A stretch of DNA of 64,000 nt, from contig CBFFRQ010000068.1 in NCBI GenBank assembly GCA_965644315.1, positions 248,001 through 312,000 on the forward strand, in the 5' to 3' direction. Positions within the stretch are counted from its first letter, which is position 1. Each line of letters opens with the position of its first letter. The position numbers were made by a program, and so were the translations under genes. Source of the DNA: Caecitellus pseudoparvulus. Lineage: Eukaryota > Bigyra: Bicosoecida. Below are positions 11,079 through 20,470 of this stretch, piece by piece. Under the pieces are notes generated by a model. That model was not told where the DNA came from and did no database searches. It saw nothing but the letters and a program-made list of their open reading frames with translations.

Positions 11079-12249
11079 CTAGGCTCGCTCTGAGGCAGCC
11101 CCATTTCCCGTGTCTGGATTCGCCTGCACCTGCACAACGTTTCGGAGAGTCCCGACATCCTGCACCTGCACCTCCACGACATCCCCATCGGAAAGGAAAA
11201 CTGGAGGATCACGAGCAACGCCGACACCAGCTGGGGTCCCTGTCAGGATGACCGTGCCCGGTGCCAGAGTTGTGCCTTGAGATGCATGCGCGATGAGCTC
11301 AGCAACCCTGCGCCAGCAGCACACAAGGCAAGGAGCTACGCAAACTGTTGGAGTGCAAGGATGCAGTGGGCAGCAAGGCAGTCACGCACGGGAAGACCAT
11401 GTCGCGAGTGTTGCCTTCTTGGGTCACCTTCCCGTTGATGCTGCAGCGCACGATCAAGTTCTGGGGGTCTGGCACCAGGCTGCGGGGCACAATGTACGGT
11501 CCAAGAGGACAAAAGGTGTCGAAGCTCTTGGCAAAGGTCCACTGTCCTCCACCTGCACAGGCTCCACGGTGGATGCGTGGGAGTGTGCCGAACCGCTGCA
11601 GCGTTGCCATAGGACAAGAACTACGCACCCTTCTTCCCCTGCCAGCGCCTGGCAGACACATCATTGGCCACAGTGTAGCCCAGGACATATGAGAGAGCAT
11701 CTGCCACCGCGACGTCCTTGGTTGGGGAGCCAATGACGACAGCCAGCTCTGCCTCCGCGTCCACTTCTGGCTTGGCCGCCGCCGCGTGTGGTATGACGAT
11801 GGGGCACAAGTGCCCAGTCACGCTGCTCGGCGCTTTCATGAACAAAACTGAAGACTTGGTGAAGGGCAGCAGGGTGATGGGGCGCGGCTGCAGAGCAGCG
11901 AAGCAGCAAGCGGAGCGGACTCACTTGGGAGCTGCGGCACTTCCTTTCCAGTCTCTGCTGCATGGTCACGATAGTTCAGGCCCACACCATAGACGGCAAT
12001 GGGGTCGATGGGGGGCAGGATGCGGTGAATGGGGACGATGGTGTCAGAGGGCAGCATTTTGCCGCTGGCTGCGCGCTCCAGCAGTCGGGCTTGCGTGCCG
12101 TCCTCCACCATCGTCCCGAAATGCTGCTCTCCATCCAGACCCTCAAAGCGGATGATTTGAGCCTCCAATGTAGCCCCAGGCTGGAAGCTCACGCTGCGGG
12201 TGAGAGCTCTCGTGGCTGCACTTGCGTGCAGCGCCGTGCGCCCCAGCAT
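11079..12249 (-). CDS. Fumarylacetoacetate hydrolase-domain protein (FAHD2-like), probable mitochondrial
   Basis: Four exons, 12249-11925, 11847-11629, 11552-11390 and 11307-11079, with introns of 77, 76 and 82 nt, give 311 residues, the usual FAHD2 size. Family signatures: [21 protein letters not shown], the metal-binding EAELAVVIG strand (acidic ligands), [13 protein letters not shown], and a [19 protein letters not shown] end. The family hydrolyses or decarboxylates beta-diketo acids with a divalent metal. The first 25 residues are rich in Arg, Ala and Ser without acids, like a mitochondrial presequence. Each splice junction restores the family sequence exactly, for example P-I-L-F-M over the first intron. 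Confidence 0.9.
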
Positions 12250-12671
12250 GTTGCGGAAATTGGTGCGCCAAGCTTTACACAGCGTGCGTGCACTTGGTGT
12301 CTCGGAACGCAGGTAAGGAAGGGGCACCGCAAGCACCTGTTCCTTGACATACAATCGCCTGGCGCAGTGGAAAGGTGTGAATTTTTTCCCCGTACCGATG
12401 GGCTTTTGCAGTCGCGGATGTAGGGGGGCGACGGATCACAATTGGCGAAGTATCTCAGTCTTCCCCCAAATTCCCACGACCACCCAGACACAGAGCAGCG
12501 CCGACACCAGCCTTACGCCCTATTCCGTTTGAATTTATACCCGCAGGCCCCACCACGAGGCCCGCAGCGGCTTCGGGAAGGAGAGCAGGCTTCGCCAGGG
12601 CGTTGGCGTGGCGCAGCACTGCAGCACGCGACTGCACCACTTCGCCCTCCTGCTCTTGACAGTGCACTGCA
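12250..12671. other. Divergent intergenic region
   Basis: 422 bases between the minus-strand FAH gene and the plus-strand carboxypeptidase gene. No convincing ORF or RNA gene; presumably holds both promoters. A TTG-initiated in-frame extension of the FAH frame to 12354 exists but has no ATG. Confidence 0.5.
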
Positions 12672-14383
12672 ATGCGGCGAGCACTCGGCCTGCTAGCAGC
12701 TTTAGCTAGCCTTACCCTACACATCGCACATGGGCAAGGCCAGGTGCACCGTCTTCCAGGTGTGTGGATGCTGCCGTTGCACTCAGTGCAGTCGCGTATG
12801 GTTTCCTTTCCACTGCTCACGGAACTCCGTCCACGCTGGCGTGATCAGGATGGAAAGGGCCGCTGCCAAGCAAAATGTACGCAGGCTTTTTAAACGCGTC
12901 GCAGCCCCTGCAGCGCGTCAGCTACATCGTGGCAGAGTCTGAAGGCGACCCTGCGACGGATCCTGTGGTTGTGTGGATGAATGGGGGACCACTGTGCAGC
13001 AGCTTTGAAGGCTTTGCTCAAGAGAACGGCCCATTCATCATCAACCAGAACGAGGACTTGAGCTTCGAGCTTACCTTGCGGCCACAGCGCTGGTCCAGGT
13101 GGGCCACTGTAGTGTGGTTTGAGAACCCCACCACGGTTGGCTTTTCGTACTTTCCAGGCGAGAGCCTGTTCAGCGTGAATGACTCCGTCGCGGCAAGCCG
13201 CAACGCTGACTTCATGCAGGAGTTCTACAAAGCCTTCCCCCAGTGGAAGGCGAATGACCTCTTCATCGTGGGCGAGAGCTACGCTGGCGTGTATGTTCCC
13301 ATGCTCGCCTTGGAGCTGAAGAGGCGGGCAGCAGCTGGGCAGCCGCACGCTGTGCGACCTACAGGCATCGCCGTGGGGAACGGTTGCATCGGCAAAGCTG
13401 CGGGTGTGTGCGCAGATACTGAAGCAACCCATGGCTTGGAAGACAAGTTTGTGTTTGAGTATTTCAAAGGGCAAGCGTTCCTTCCACCGCCAGTTGTGGC
13501 CAGCATTGAAGCTGCATGCAGCTCAAACTGGGCATCGCCCTCACAAGCCTGCGACGCTGCATTGCTGCCTTTCATGACCTTGACCAGTATTAACGATCCG
13601 AGTGACTTGTACACGAACTGCAACATCCCGGGCTCATCTGGCCCAGCGCTGCCAACGAGTGGGGAATCCTGGACCGTCACGGGCGCATCATCTTCCTCAA
13701 CAGGTGCAGGTGCTCTTGCAGCGCCGGACGAGGACTTCGTTGCATTTTTGACTCAAGCATGCAAGAAGAGGCGCTGTTCTTTGCGCAGGAAGTCACTGCT
13801 GGCTCGGGCGTGGACGGAGGCCGGTCTCAGAGAGGCCTGGCAAGCCGCCGGTCGAGACCAGGCAAGGCCCAACGGGCCGTGTGCTTCGCAGTGGGGCTTT
13901 TGGAATTGGTTCAAGGACGCAAACGTCACCGCTGCATTGAACTTGCAGGATTCACCTGCGGCCCCTCAGCACTCCCAAAGCGGCCGCGGCACCTGGAGCC
14001 CGTGCTCGGGTCAGCTCTCGTATCAGTGCAGCATGGCCGACGAGGCGACGACTGTGTACCCTAAGCTCGTGCAAGACATGCGTGTCCTCATCTACAACGG
14101 AAATTTTGATTCTATCGTGCCCTGGACGGACAATGTGGCGTGGACATATGGCCTGGAGCTGGAGGAAGTGCAAGCGTGGCACGCTTGGTACGTGACCGGC
14201 GGCAGCGGCCTCCCATCCTTGGGCGGACATGCTGTGTACTGGGGTGGCGACCAGGACGCTGCAGACTTTTCAACTGGTCTTGCCTTTACAACAGTCCACG
14301 CAGCAGGCCACATGGTGCCTCGGTTCCAGCCACTGCTCATGGCACACGTTCTGCGCTCGTTGCTGGAGGGGCAGAGGCTATAG
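12672..14383 (+). CDS. Secreted serine carboxypeptidase, peptidase family S10
   Basis: Two exons, 12672-12759 and 12849-14383, 540 residues. Exon 1 encodes a signal peptide (MRRALGLLAALASLTLH) and VHRLPG; splicing over an 89-nt intron restores the S10 start LPGWKGPLPSKMYAGFL. Catalytic Ser is in GESYAG (13277-13279), Asp in NGNFDSIVP (14108-14110) and His in AAGHMVP (14309-14311). It should remove C-terminal residues in an acidic vacuole or outside the cell. Two oddities: the oxyanion segment is GGPLCSS instead of GGPGCSS, and the usual GD before the catalytic Asp is GN. A low-complexity Ser/Ala insert lies near 13640-13730. The last 47 nt overlap the modelled end of the opposing kinesin-like gene. 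Confidence 0.92.
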
Positions 14384-15913
14384 CCGTTGTTCCGGCAGCC
14401 TCCGCATCAGCATGTGTCTCTAGCAGTGGTACCATTTCGCCCCGTTGCATCGATGCCTGCGCGTGTGAATGTATCGCGAAGCACGTGTCACTTTGGCGCA
14501 CTCGAAGGGGACGCCAGGCAAGCCGCGCTCTCACCTGCGCTTTGCTCGCAAGCTCCGCCATCCGGATCGTCCGTTGCAATGCTTGTCCATTGCAATGCCC
14601 TGAAATCAACCCGAGGAAGAAGCAGCAATGGCCTGCGTGGAGTTTTCTTCGGGGTGCCGCGCCCGTGGTGCTTGCTTCCTTATGCCTGCAACGCACCATG
14701 AGATATGGCTTGCTGGAGCAGGCGAGTCAACGCAGCGTCTCGGTATGGAACGTGGCTTGCACCCTGAGACAGACACCTGAAGACAGCTTCCAGGGATGAC
14801 ACTTCATCCCGCCTTGGTTTTATCTGCTGTGAAGGTGGAGTTGGGCGCGGCTCATTGCTTGCTAGGTTCACAAGCCAGATGCGTGTGCTTTGCTGCGCAG
14901 CCGGGGAGTTTCCATGTGCAACTGCTGTGCGTCGAATGTCGAACCAAGACAGCACTGTGTGGAACCGTTGGCGTGGCAAGTACCCCAGGAAGGTGATGAG
15001 GCGCTGGTACTTTGAGGTTGCATCCTTCAGTGCCTGCGCAATGCTGCCGTCATGTGTCAGCAGCTGTTCCTGAACACCATCCAAATGGCAGCCCGGGAGG
15101 CCCTCACTGCGTCTGGGGCGAACTTTCAGGCGCTCAGTATCGGTACTTGGGCTGAGTAAGTCGAGAAAAGCAACTGTCTGTGCCGCCAAGGCGCAGCCAA
15201 AGCGAATGCACACGCTCGTTCCTGAAGAGCCAGCTGCCTCCTCATCCGCTGCAGCTCTCAGTCCATGACCGATGAACTGTGCGAGCCCCCGCTCCATCTT
15301 ACCGTCCCCAAGGGGCAAAATTTGCTTGACGCCACTCGCTAACTCTCCAAACGTCAGGATGGCGCACTCCACACCAGCCATGGCACGCTGCACGGTATCT
15401 GCAGCAAGGCTCTGGAGAACAGGCTCGAGCTCTTCCTGGCGGAGGAGTGGCGGAGGAGGTCGTCTTGCGAGGAGCCCACGAGCAAAAATGGCGCTCAGCA
15501 ATACTCACGGGCGCTTGTATGACTCTGCCACGAGGAAGCTGAAGCTCATCCGTCACAGGAAGGCCTTGTGGCGTCAGGTCTCGGTGGCTTGAAGAATCGC
15601 CTTGCGTCTGTTCGCTGTGGTCTGAGCCAGGCGCCTCGCTTCGCACAGACAGGTCGCCTCCCCCACGCTCTTCAACATGCACTAAAACTTGGTCTCGGGC
15701 GGTGCTCCCTGACGTTTGGGTACCCGTCTGCTCATGGGCGTGCGCAGGCGGAGCCAGTGTTGCATGTTGCCCCACACCAGGCATCGCCGGCCTGACACTC
15801 ACGTCTTGAGAAGAGATGAAGTAGCACACCTCTTTGGAGAGGTGATCTTTAGAATCCCCCTCGGATGCTTTCATATTCTCGCTCAACGTAGCGGGCGGTT
15901 CTTCAGCTGCCAT
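14337..15913 (-). CDS. Kinesin-like protein with a degenerate motor domain (pseudo-kinesin)
   Basis: Four exons: 15913-15509, 15435-14697, 14632-14535 and 14456-14337; introns of 73, 64 and 78 nt; 453 residues. Kinesin landmarks appear in order: the beta-1 to P-loop region with CAILTFGELASGVKQIL, a FLDLLSPS strand, LKVRP, a SLEAVFRCLSQG helix, the diagnostic HVPYRDAALTRLLQQA, and, across the second intron, GQALQRTIRMAELASKAQ matching the neck-proximal helix. All nucleotide motifs are changed: Walker A GQTGSGKT is GELASGVK, switch I SSRSH is replaced around QRFH, and switch II DLAGSE is NLASNE. I infer a microtubule-binding or partner protein without normal ATPase activity, in the manner of yeast Vik1/Cik1. 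The first 110 residues are disordered; a GTGAGT inside them (near 15810) may be another donor. There is no long coiled-coil tail. Confidence 0.75.
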
Positions 15914-16252
15914 TCTCGTTCAGTTTGGCTCCGGCGTTTCAACGGGTGGCGTTTCACTTGGCGTGGTGGTTGCCTTGCCAAGTCGCGGATATCTTCGCAA
16001 AGAGAGCACAGCTTGGGTTGTGAGCATGGAAGTGCATGGTTATCCAAAGTCGCAACGTACTGTCCTGACTTTGCTGAATGATTCTGCTGCACCCGGTTGG
16101 GGCATGTTGGATTTGGGGGGCAGTCTGTTGCTGCGACATGCCCCGCGGAAAGGTAGTCGCCTTGCAACAATTCAGCTCACCTTCCAAATCAAACTCATGA
16201 TTGTGCAATTTCGCAATCACCACAGTGCCTGCACTCCTGCGGAAAGCCAGGC
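15914..16252. other. Divergent intergenic region
   Basis: 339 bases between the kinesin-like gene (minus) and the alpha/beta hydrolase gene (plus). No recognisable gene; probably a shared promoter region. Confidence 0.5.
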
Positions 16253-17792
16253 ATGCTCCAAAGCAGAGTGGCCTTGTCGAGGATAGTTGCCACGTCACCA
16301 CGACTGTGCCGGCTCGCTGCAGCTGCAAGCCTGCACACCCATAGGGCTGCACGACTGACCACCGCAATCACTATGGCCGACATCACCCCAGTATCTGCGC
16401 CAGTTTCTGCGCCCGTCCCTGCCGGGCGGACCTGGTATGACTGGTTTTTCCCTTCCTCTCCAGCCAATGCACGTCGCGCGGAAGCTGACATGTTGCGGCA
16501 TCATGGAGTCACAACACCGTACCAGGTGAAGGAACAAGGAGGCCTTCACACACTCCACTTCGAGCCCCCGTACTCTGGTGAGGATCGGCTCACCCATGCT
16601 CTGAGAGGGCGTTTCAGCACCTTGCGGCTCGTCGGAATTTGCTTCCGAAACGATTCCGCAGCACATCCGCACTCGCTTCCGCCGGCCCACATTCGCAGGC
16701 GCCCCAAAGCTAGTGATGACCCATGGCTTTGCAGCCGGTGTGGGGATGTACGCCCTTGCCCTGCAGTCTCTCACTCGGCACTTTGAAGTGTTTGCCTTTG
16801 ACATGCCCGGCTGTGGCCTGTCGCCGCGAGTGCCATGGACGGCCACCAGCACAGCAGAAGCTGAGCAGTGGTACATGCGCAGTGTGGATGCCTGGTTCCA
16901 AGAGATGCCACAGGAGCCTGTGACACTTCTTGGACACTCCCTGGGGGGATACATGACAGCGCTGTGGGCGACGCAGCAGCCTGCACGGGTGAAGCACCTT
17001 GTGCTGGCATCGCCGGTAGGCGTGCCCCACGAACCCGAGTGGACCGAGGAGCAGCTGAAGCACCGCAAGTCATGGCTGTGGTGGGGCTTGAAGAATCTGT
17101 GGAGCTCCAATGCCACCCCGCAGTCGGTGGTACGGGCAGCCGGCCCTTGGGGCCGCGACCTCACGACAGCCATCGTCAAGCGGCGCTTTTCGTTTGCAGC
17201 ACTGTCGCAGCCACTGCACGTGCCGTCCTTGTCAGAGTACATCTACCAGATCTCTGCAGCGGAGGGCTCTGGAGAGTGGTGTTTGAAGTACATTTTGAAG
17301 CCCGGAGCGTGGGCGTTCAACCCGATTGGGCCGCGGATGTTGCAAGCAGCCGACGCAGGGCAGGTGCCGTTCCCCGTCACGTTCTTGTATGGCTCCCACG
17401 ACTGGATGTCTCCGGATGCGGGGGAGGCTGTCGCTTCCGTCCTGCGAGGCAGGCATGGCAGGCAAGCAAGCGTGCACATTGTGCCGCAGTCGGGGCACCA
17501 GATGTTCATGGAAAACCCCGACGGCTTCTCAGCCACGGTGATCGCTGAGGCGCACCGAAAGACTCCAGATATCATGGGGCCCTCCACCGCTGGCGCTGCC
17601 CCCGCTGGCGCTGCTGCCCCTGAGTCCCCGCTGCCCACGGCTGAGGCTGCGCAAGGCGAGGCTTCGGAGCTGGTGCCAGGCCATTCGGCCCACCTCGGCA
17701 CGGAGCTGGCCGTTGGAGATGCAGATGCACAGGCTGAGGCTGCGGCCGCAGCTGCCACCACCGTGGCCTCGGGGGGGCTGGGGGGCAGGTGA
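16253..17792 (+). CDS. Alpha/beta hydrolase of the ABHD4/ABHD5 (CGI-58) group
   Basis: Exons 16253-16577 and 16699-17792 over a 121-nt intron; 472 residues. The fold shows the HGFAAGVGMY oxyanion loop, FAFDMPGCGLS, the nucleophile elbow GHSLGGY (Ser present, as in ABHD4, not the Asn of ABHD5), the Asp strand LYGSHDWMS and the His segment QSGHQMFMENP. The HX4D acyltransferase motif of the group is HX4E here. Members act as phospholipase/lysophospholipase or LPA acyltransferase. The first 40 residues are Arg/Ala/Ser-rich without acids, which suggests mitochondrial import; a second ATG (MADITP) could give a cytosolic form. The last 90 residues are Ala/Glu/Pro-rich and not conserved. The stop overlaps a GTGAGT, so a longer spliced C-terminus is possible. 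Confidence 0.88.
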
Positions 17793-17869
17793 GTTGCCCA
17801 TCGCCTCGCCTTTGCAATGCATGGTGCATGTTTGCATTTCCAGACACCCCTGCGTGTGCCGCAAGCGCA

Positions 17870-20050
17870 TCAAATCTGGCTGTAGGTCGCCCTGGACGCG
17901 CCAGCCGACGAGGACGCCGTGGCTGAAGATGATGCCTTCCCAGAGGATGTCGCGAAGGAGCCCTGTGCTGACAGGGACTTGAACTGGGAGCCTGGCTTCG
18001 TGGAGCGGCACTCGCACAGTGCCCACCAGGACTTGTACTTGCCTGGGCCTCGGCGCCAGTACACAAGGTAGCCAACGATAGACAACACAATGAGCGTGAT
18101 GATGACCCCTGCTGCAATGCCACCGGCTGGACTGGGCTTGGAAGGCTTGCTGGGGTGGTGGGCAGCCGACCCCGCTCCGGCAGAGGGCGAAGGAGAAGGA
18201 AACCCTGTGGGGACCGATGTGAATGAGGCGGCTGGCGAGGAAGACGCGGAGGCTGCGGGGGTCGGACTTGCAGGAGGCGTTTGCGTGGTAGCAGGGGACG
18301 CTGCGGGGGTGGGGCCTTGGGTGGAAGCAGGAGAGGCAGCTGGGGAGGCAGCTGGAGAGGGAGTCGGGCTGGGTTTGGTGCCTGACAACGTCATCAGCAC
18401 CGGGCCCAGAGCAATGTGCACTTCCTGGTCGTCAGACAGTGCCACGCCGTCGGAGGCCACGCACACGTGCTCATCTACAGAGCACCCTGCTGCAGGCCCG
18501 ACATCCTTGGACTGCAGAATGGCACCCGACGACGCGTTCACGACGTGCATGGTGTACTGCGTGTCCAGGCAGTACAGCACCGGCGCGGCACCAGCCTCCA
18601 GCTGGGCAATGCTTGGGGAGCAATACCCCGCTCCGATGACCTCCTTCCACACGAGGTCCTGGGTTGCAATGTCCACGGCAATGACAAATCCATCGTCTGT
18701 GCCTTGTGCAACGAGCACACGCCCGCCAGGCACGGTGGGGTCGATGTAGGCAGCTGCACGGCTTGCAGTAAGGTCTGTGAGCTCGTTCATCCACAGCTGC
18801 TTGCCCGTGGTGATGTTCAACGAGGCCAGGTATGGAGTGGTTACAGTACCGCCCCTGTCCCCGGCAAACACCAGCTGCTGTTCAACGCAGGTGGTCGGGG
18901 ACGGGCAGTGCTGCGGGGTCAACGCGACAGGCACCTCGATGCCGCTCGGGGCTGGTGCAGTCCAGACGACGTCCCCCGTGTCGGCATGTAGGGCCACAAA
19001 GGCACCCAGGTAATTGCCTGAGCCAGTATCGCCATCACCCGTGTAGTGCATGGGCTGCACGACCAAGTCTGCGCTGGTGACGACTGTTGGGGGCACGTTC
19101 ACACCGACGCCCGTGTCCGTCACGTTCCACGATTCCGGCAAGGAGATGTTCACTTGCCAGACCAGATCCGGGGTGCCAGCTTCCAGGGGGAGCCTGTACG
19201 CCATGGTCGTTACTGGTTCCAGTTTGTTCAAGCCGTTGTATGCGGACATGTACAGCGTCGCAGGCACATCGGCGGCGACGACGACCACCGTGGGGAGCGT
19301 GAACACATCCAAGCGGGGGTCCATTTGAATGCTCCAACTGCAAAGGCGAGGCATGGTGCACGCTGCATGTGCATCAGCGTCTCTTAATTCGGCAGCGGAG
19401 CGCTGGGCAGGTGAAGCGACCTTGCGGTTCAGTGTGAACGTACGCCTGTGTGCCGCTCAACAAGTTCAGCCCGACAAGGGACGAGCCTTCGTCCGTCTGG
19501 TTCACAACGATGGCAAGGTCAGACGAAGAGTCGATTGCTGGCCCAAAGATGCGCGAGGAGGGCCCAGCCTGCCACATCGGCTCCTGTGCGGGCGACGGGC
19601 GGGACGTGCGACGACCGTTGCGGCTTACGGGGGGGGAGCCCTGCTCGGAGTACGCACGAGGGCATCCTTGCGAAAGGCATACACAAACTGCTTGTCCTCA
19701 GAGGTTGTGTTGCCGGGGGAAGAGTACACAATGACTTCGTCACGGCCTTTAGCACCAGGAACCGAGCCAACCACAGGATGGGATGGAGTGATGTAGTCCT
19801 CTGAATCTATGGAAGCTGCCTGGAAGACGTCAGTCACGTAGAGAGTTTGGGGACCCAGGGAGGTGGTGGATACGCCAGCGTGTGTGTAGTCGCCGCTGAG
19901 CTGGGACCACGCGGCTTGAGACCTGGGTGGCACACGGAAGGTGTGCCAGAGACAGTGCGGGATTTGCACACTCCAGCCTTGCACGCACCATGCCGACTGG
20001 AAACAGGCCGAAGCAACAATGACCGACAGAGGGCACGCTATGGACTTCAT
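17870..20050 (-). CDS. Type I membrane protein with PQQ-like beta-propeller ectodomain
   Basis: Exons 20050-19658, 19583-19444 and 19337-17870, introns 74 and 106 nt, 666 residues. A signal peptide (MKSIACPLSVIVASACFQSA) is followed by about 370 residues of repeating strands ending in G-x-x-x-W or ALxAxTGDVVW motifs (AFVALHADTGDVVW, LASLNITTGKQLW, VIAVDIATQDLVW), the mark of PQQ/BamB-type propellers. Then come a Pro/Ser/Ala/Thr-rich stalk, one transmembrane helix (GVIITLIVLSIVGYLVYW) and a 60-residue Ser-rich tail. Splicing restores the GTQ-A-WSIQ strand. Function unknown; the layout suggests a surface or endomembrane receptor or scaffold. No enzyme residues are evident. Confidence 0.85.
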
Positions 20051-20470
20051 TTCTGAAATCCAAGGCCGCTGGCAAGGTCAAGCAAACTGGGGCAGAGCCG
20101 TGCGATGTTGGAGAGCCAAGGTGGCTTGTCAAGTGCACTGCAGTTGGTTTGCTGAGCCCGCCTGTACTGCGCTGAGATGCCAAGCGGGAATCTCCGTGCA
20201 ATTCTAGGTGGCTTGTATATCGATAGCGATACCTTCCATGGTTTGGTGCACTTTGTGCTTCCGATGAGAATGGCTGGCACGGTCTGCTGCTGTGCCAAGG
20301 CGTCGGGCATCTGGCGCAGACGTTCTTCGGCTGGCAGCAAGCATGCCGCAGCCGTTGCGCCTGCCCAGGGCCGGTGTCCTGTGTGTGAGCCCAACTTGGG
20401 CAAATAAGTAGCTATGGAGGTGCATTCATGACATGATCACACGAGGAGGTTGCCATGTTTGCCACCCGGC
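20051..20470. other. Intergenic region between two minus-strand genes
   Basis: 420 bases with no supported gene. Somewhat AT-richer than its surroundings near 20210-20280. Expected to carry the promoter of the PQQ-propeller gene and the 3' end of the WD40-like gene. Confidence 0.45.

Noticed and set aside
12345-12430. A possible tRNA-like stretch
   Set aside because: No B-box consensus or paired acceptor arms can be drawn; not supported.
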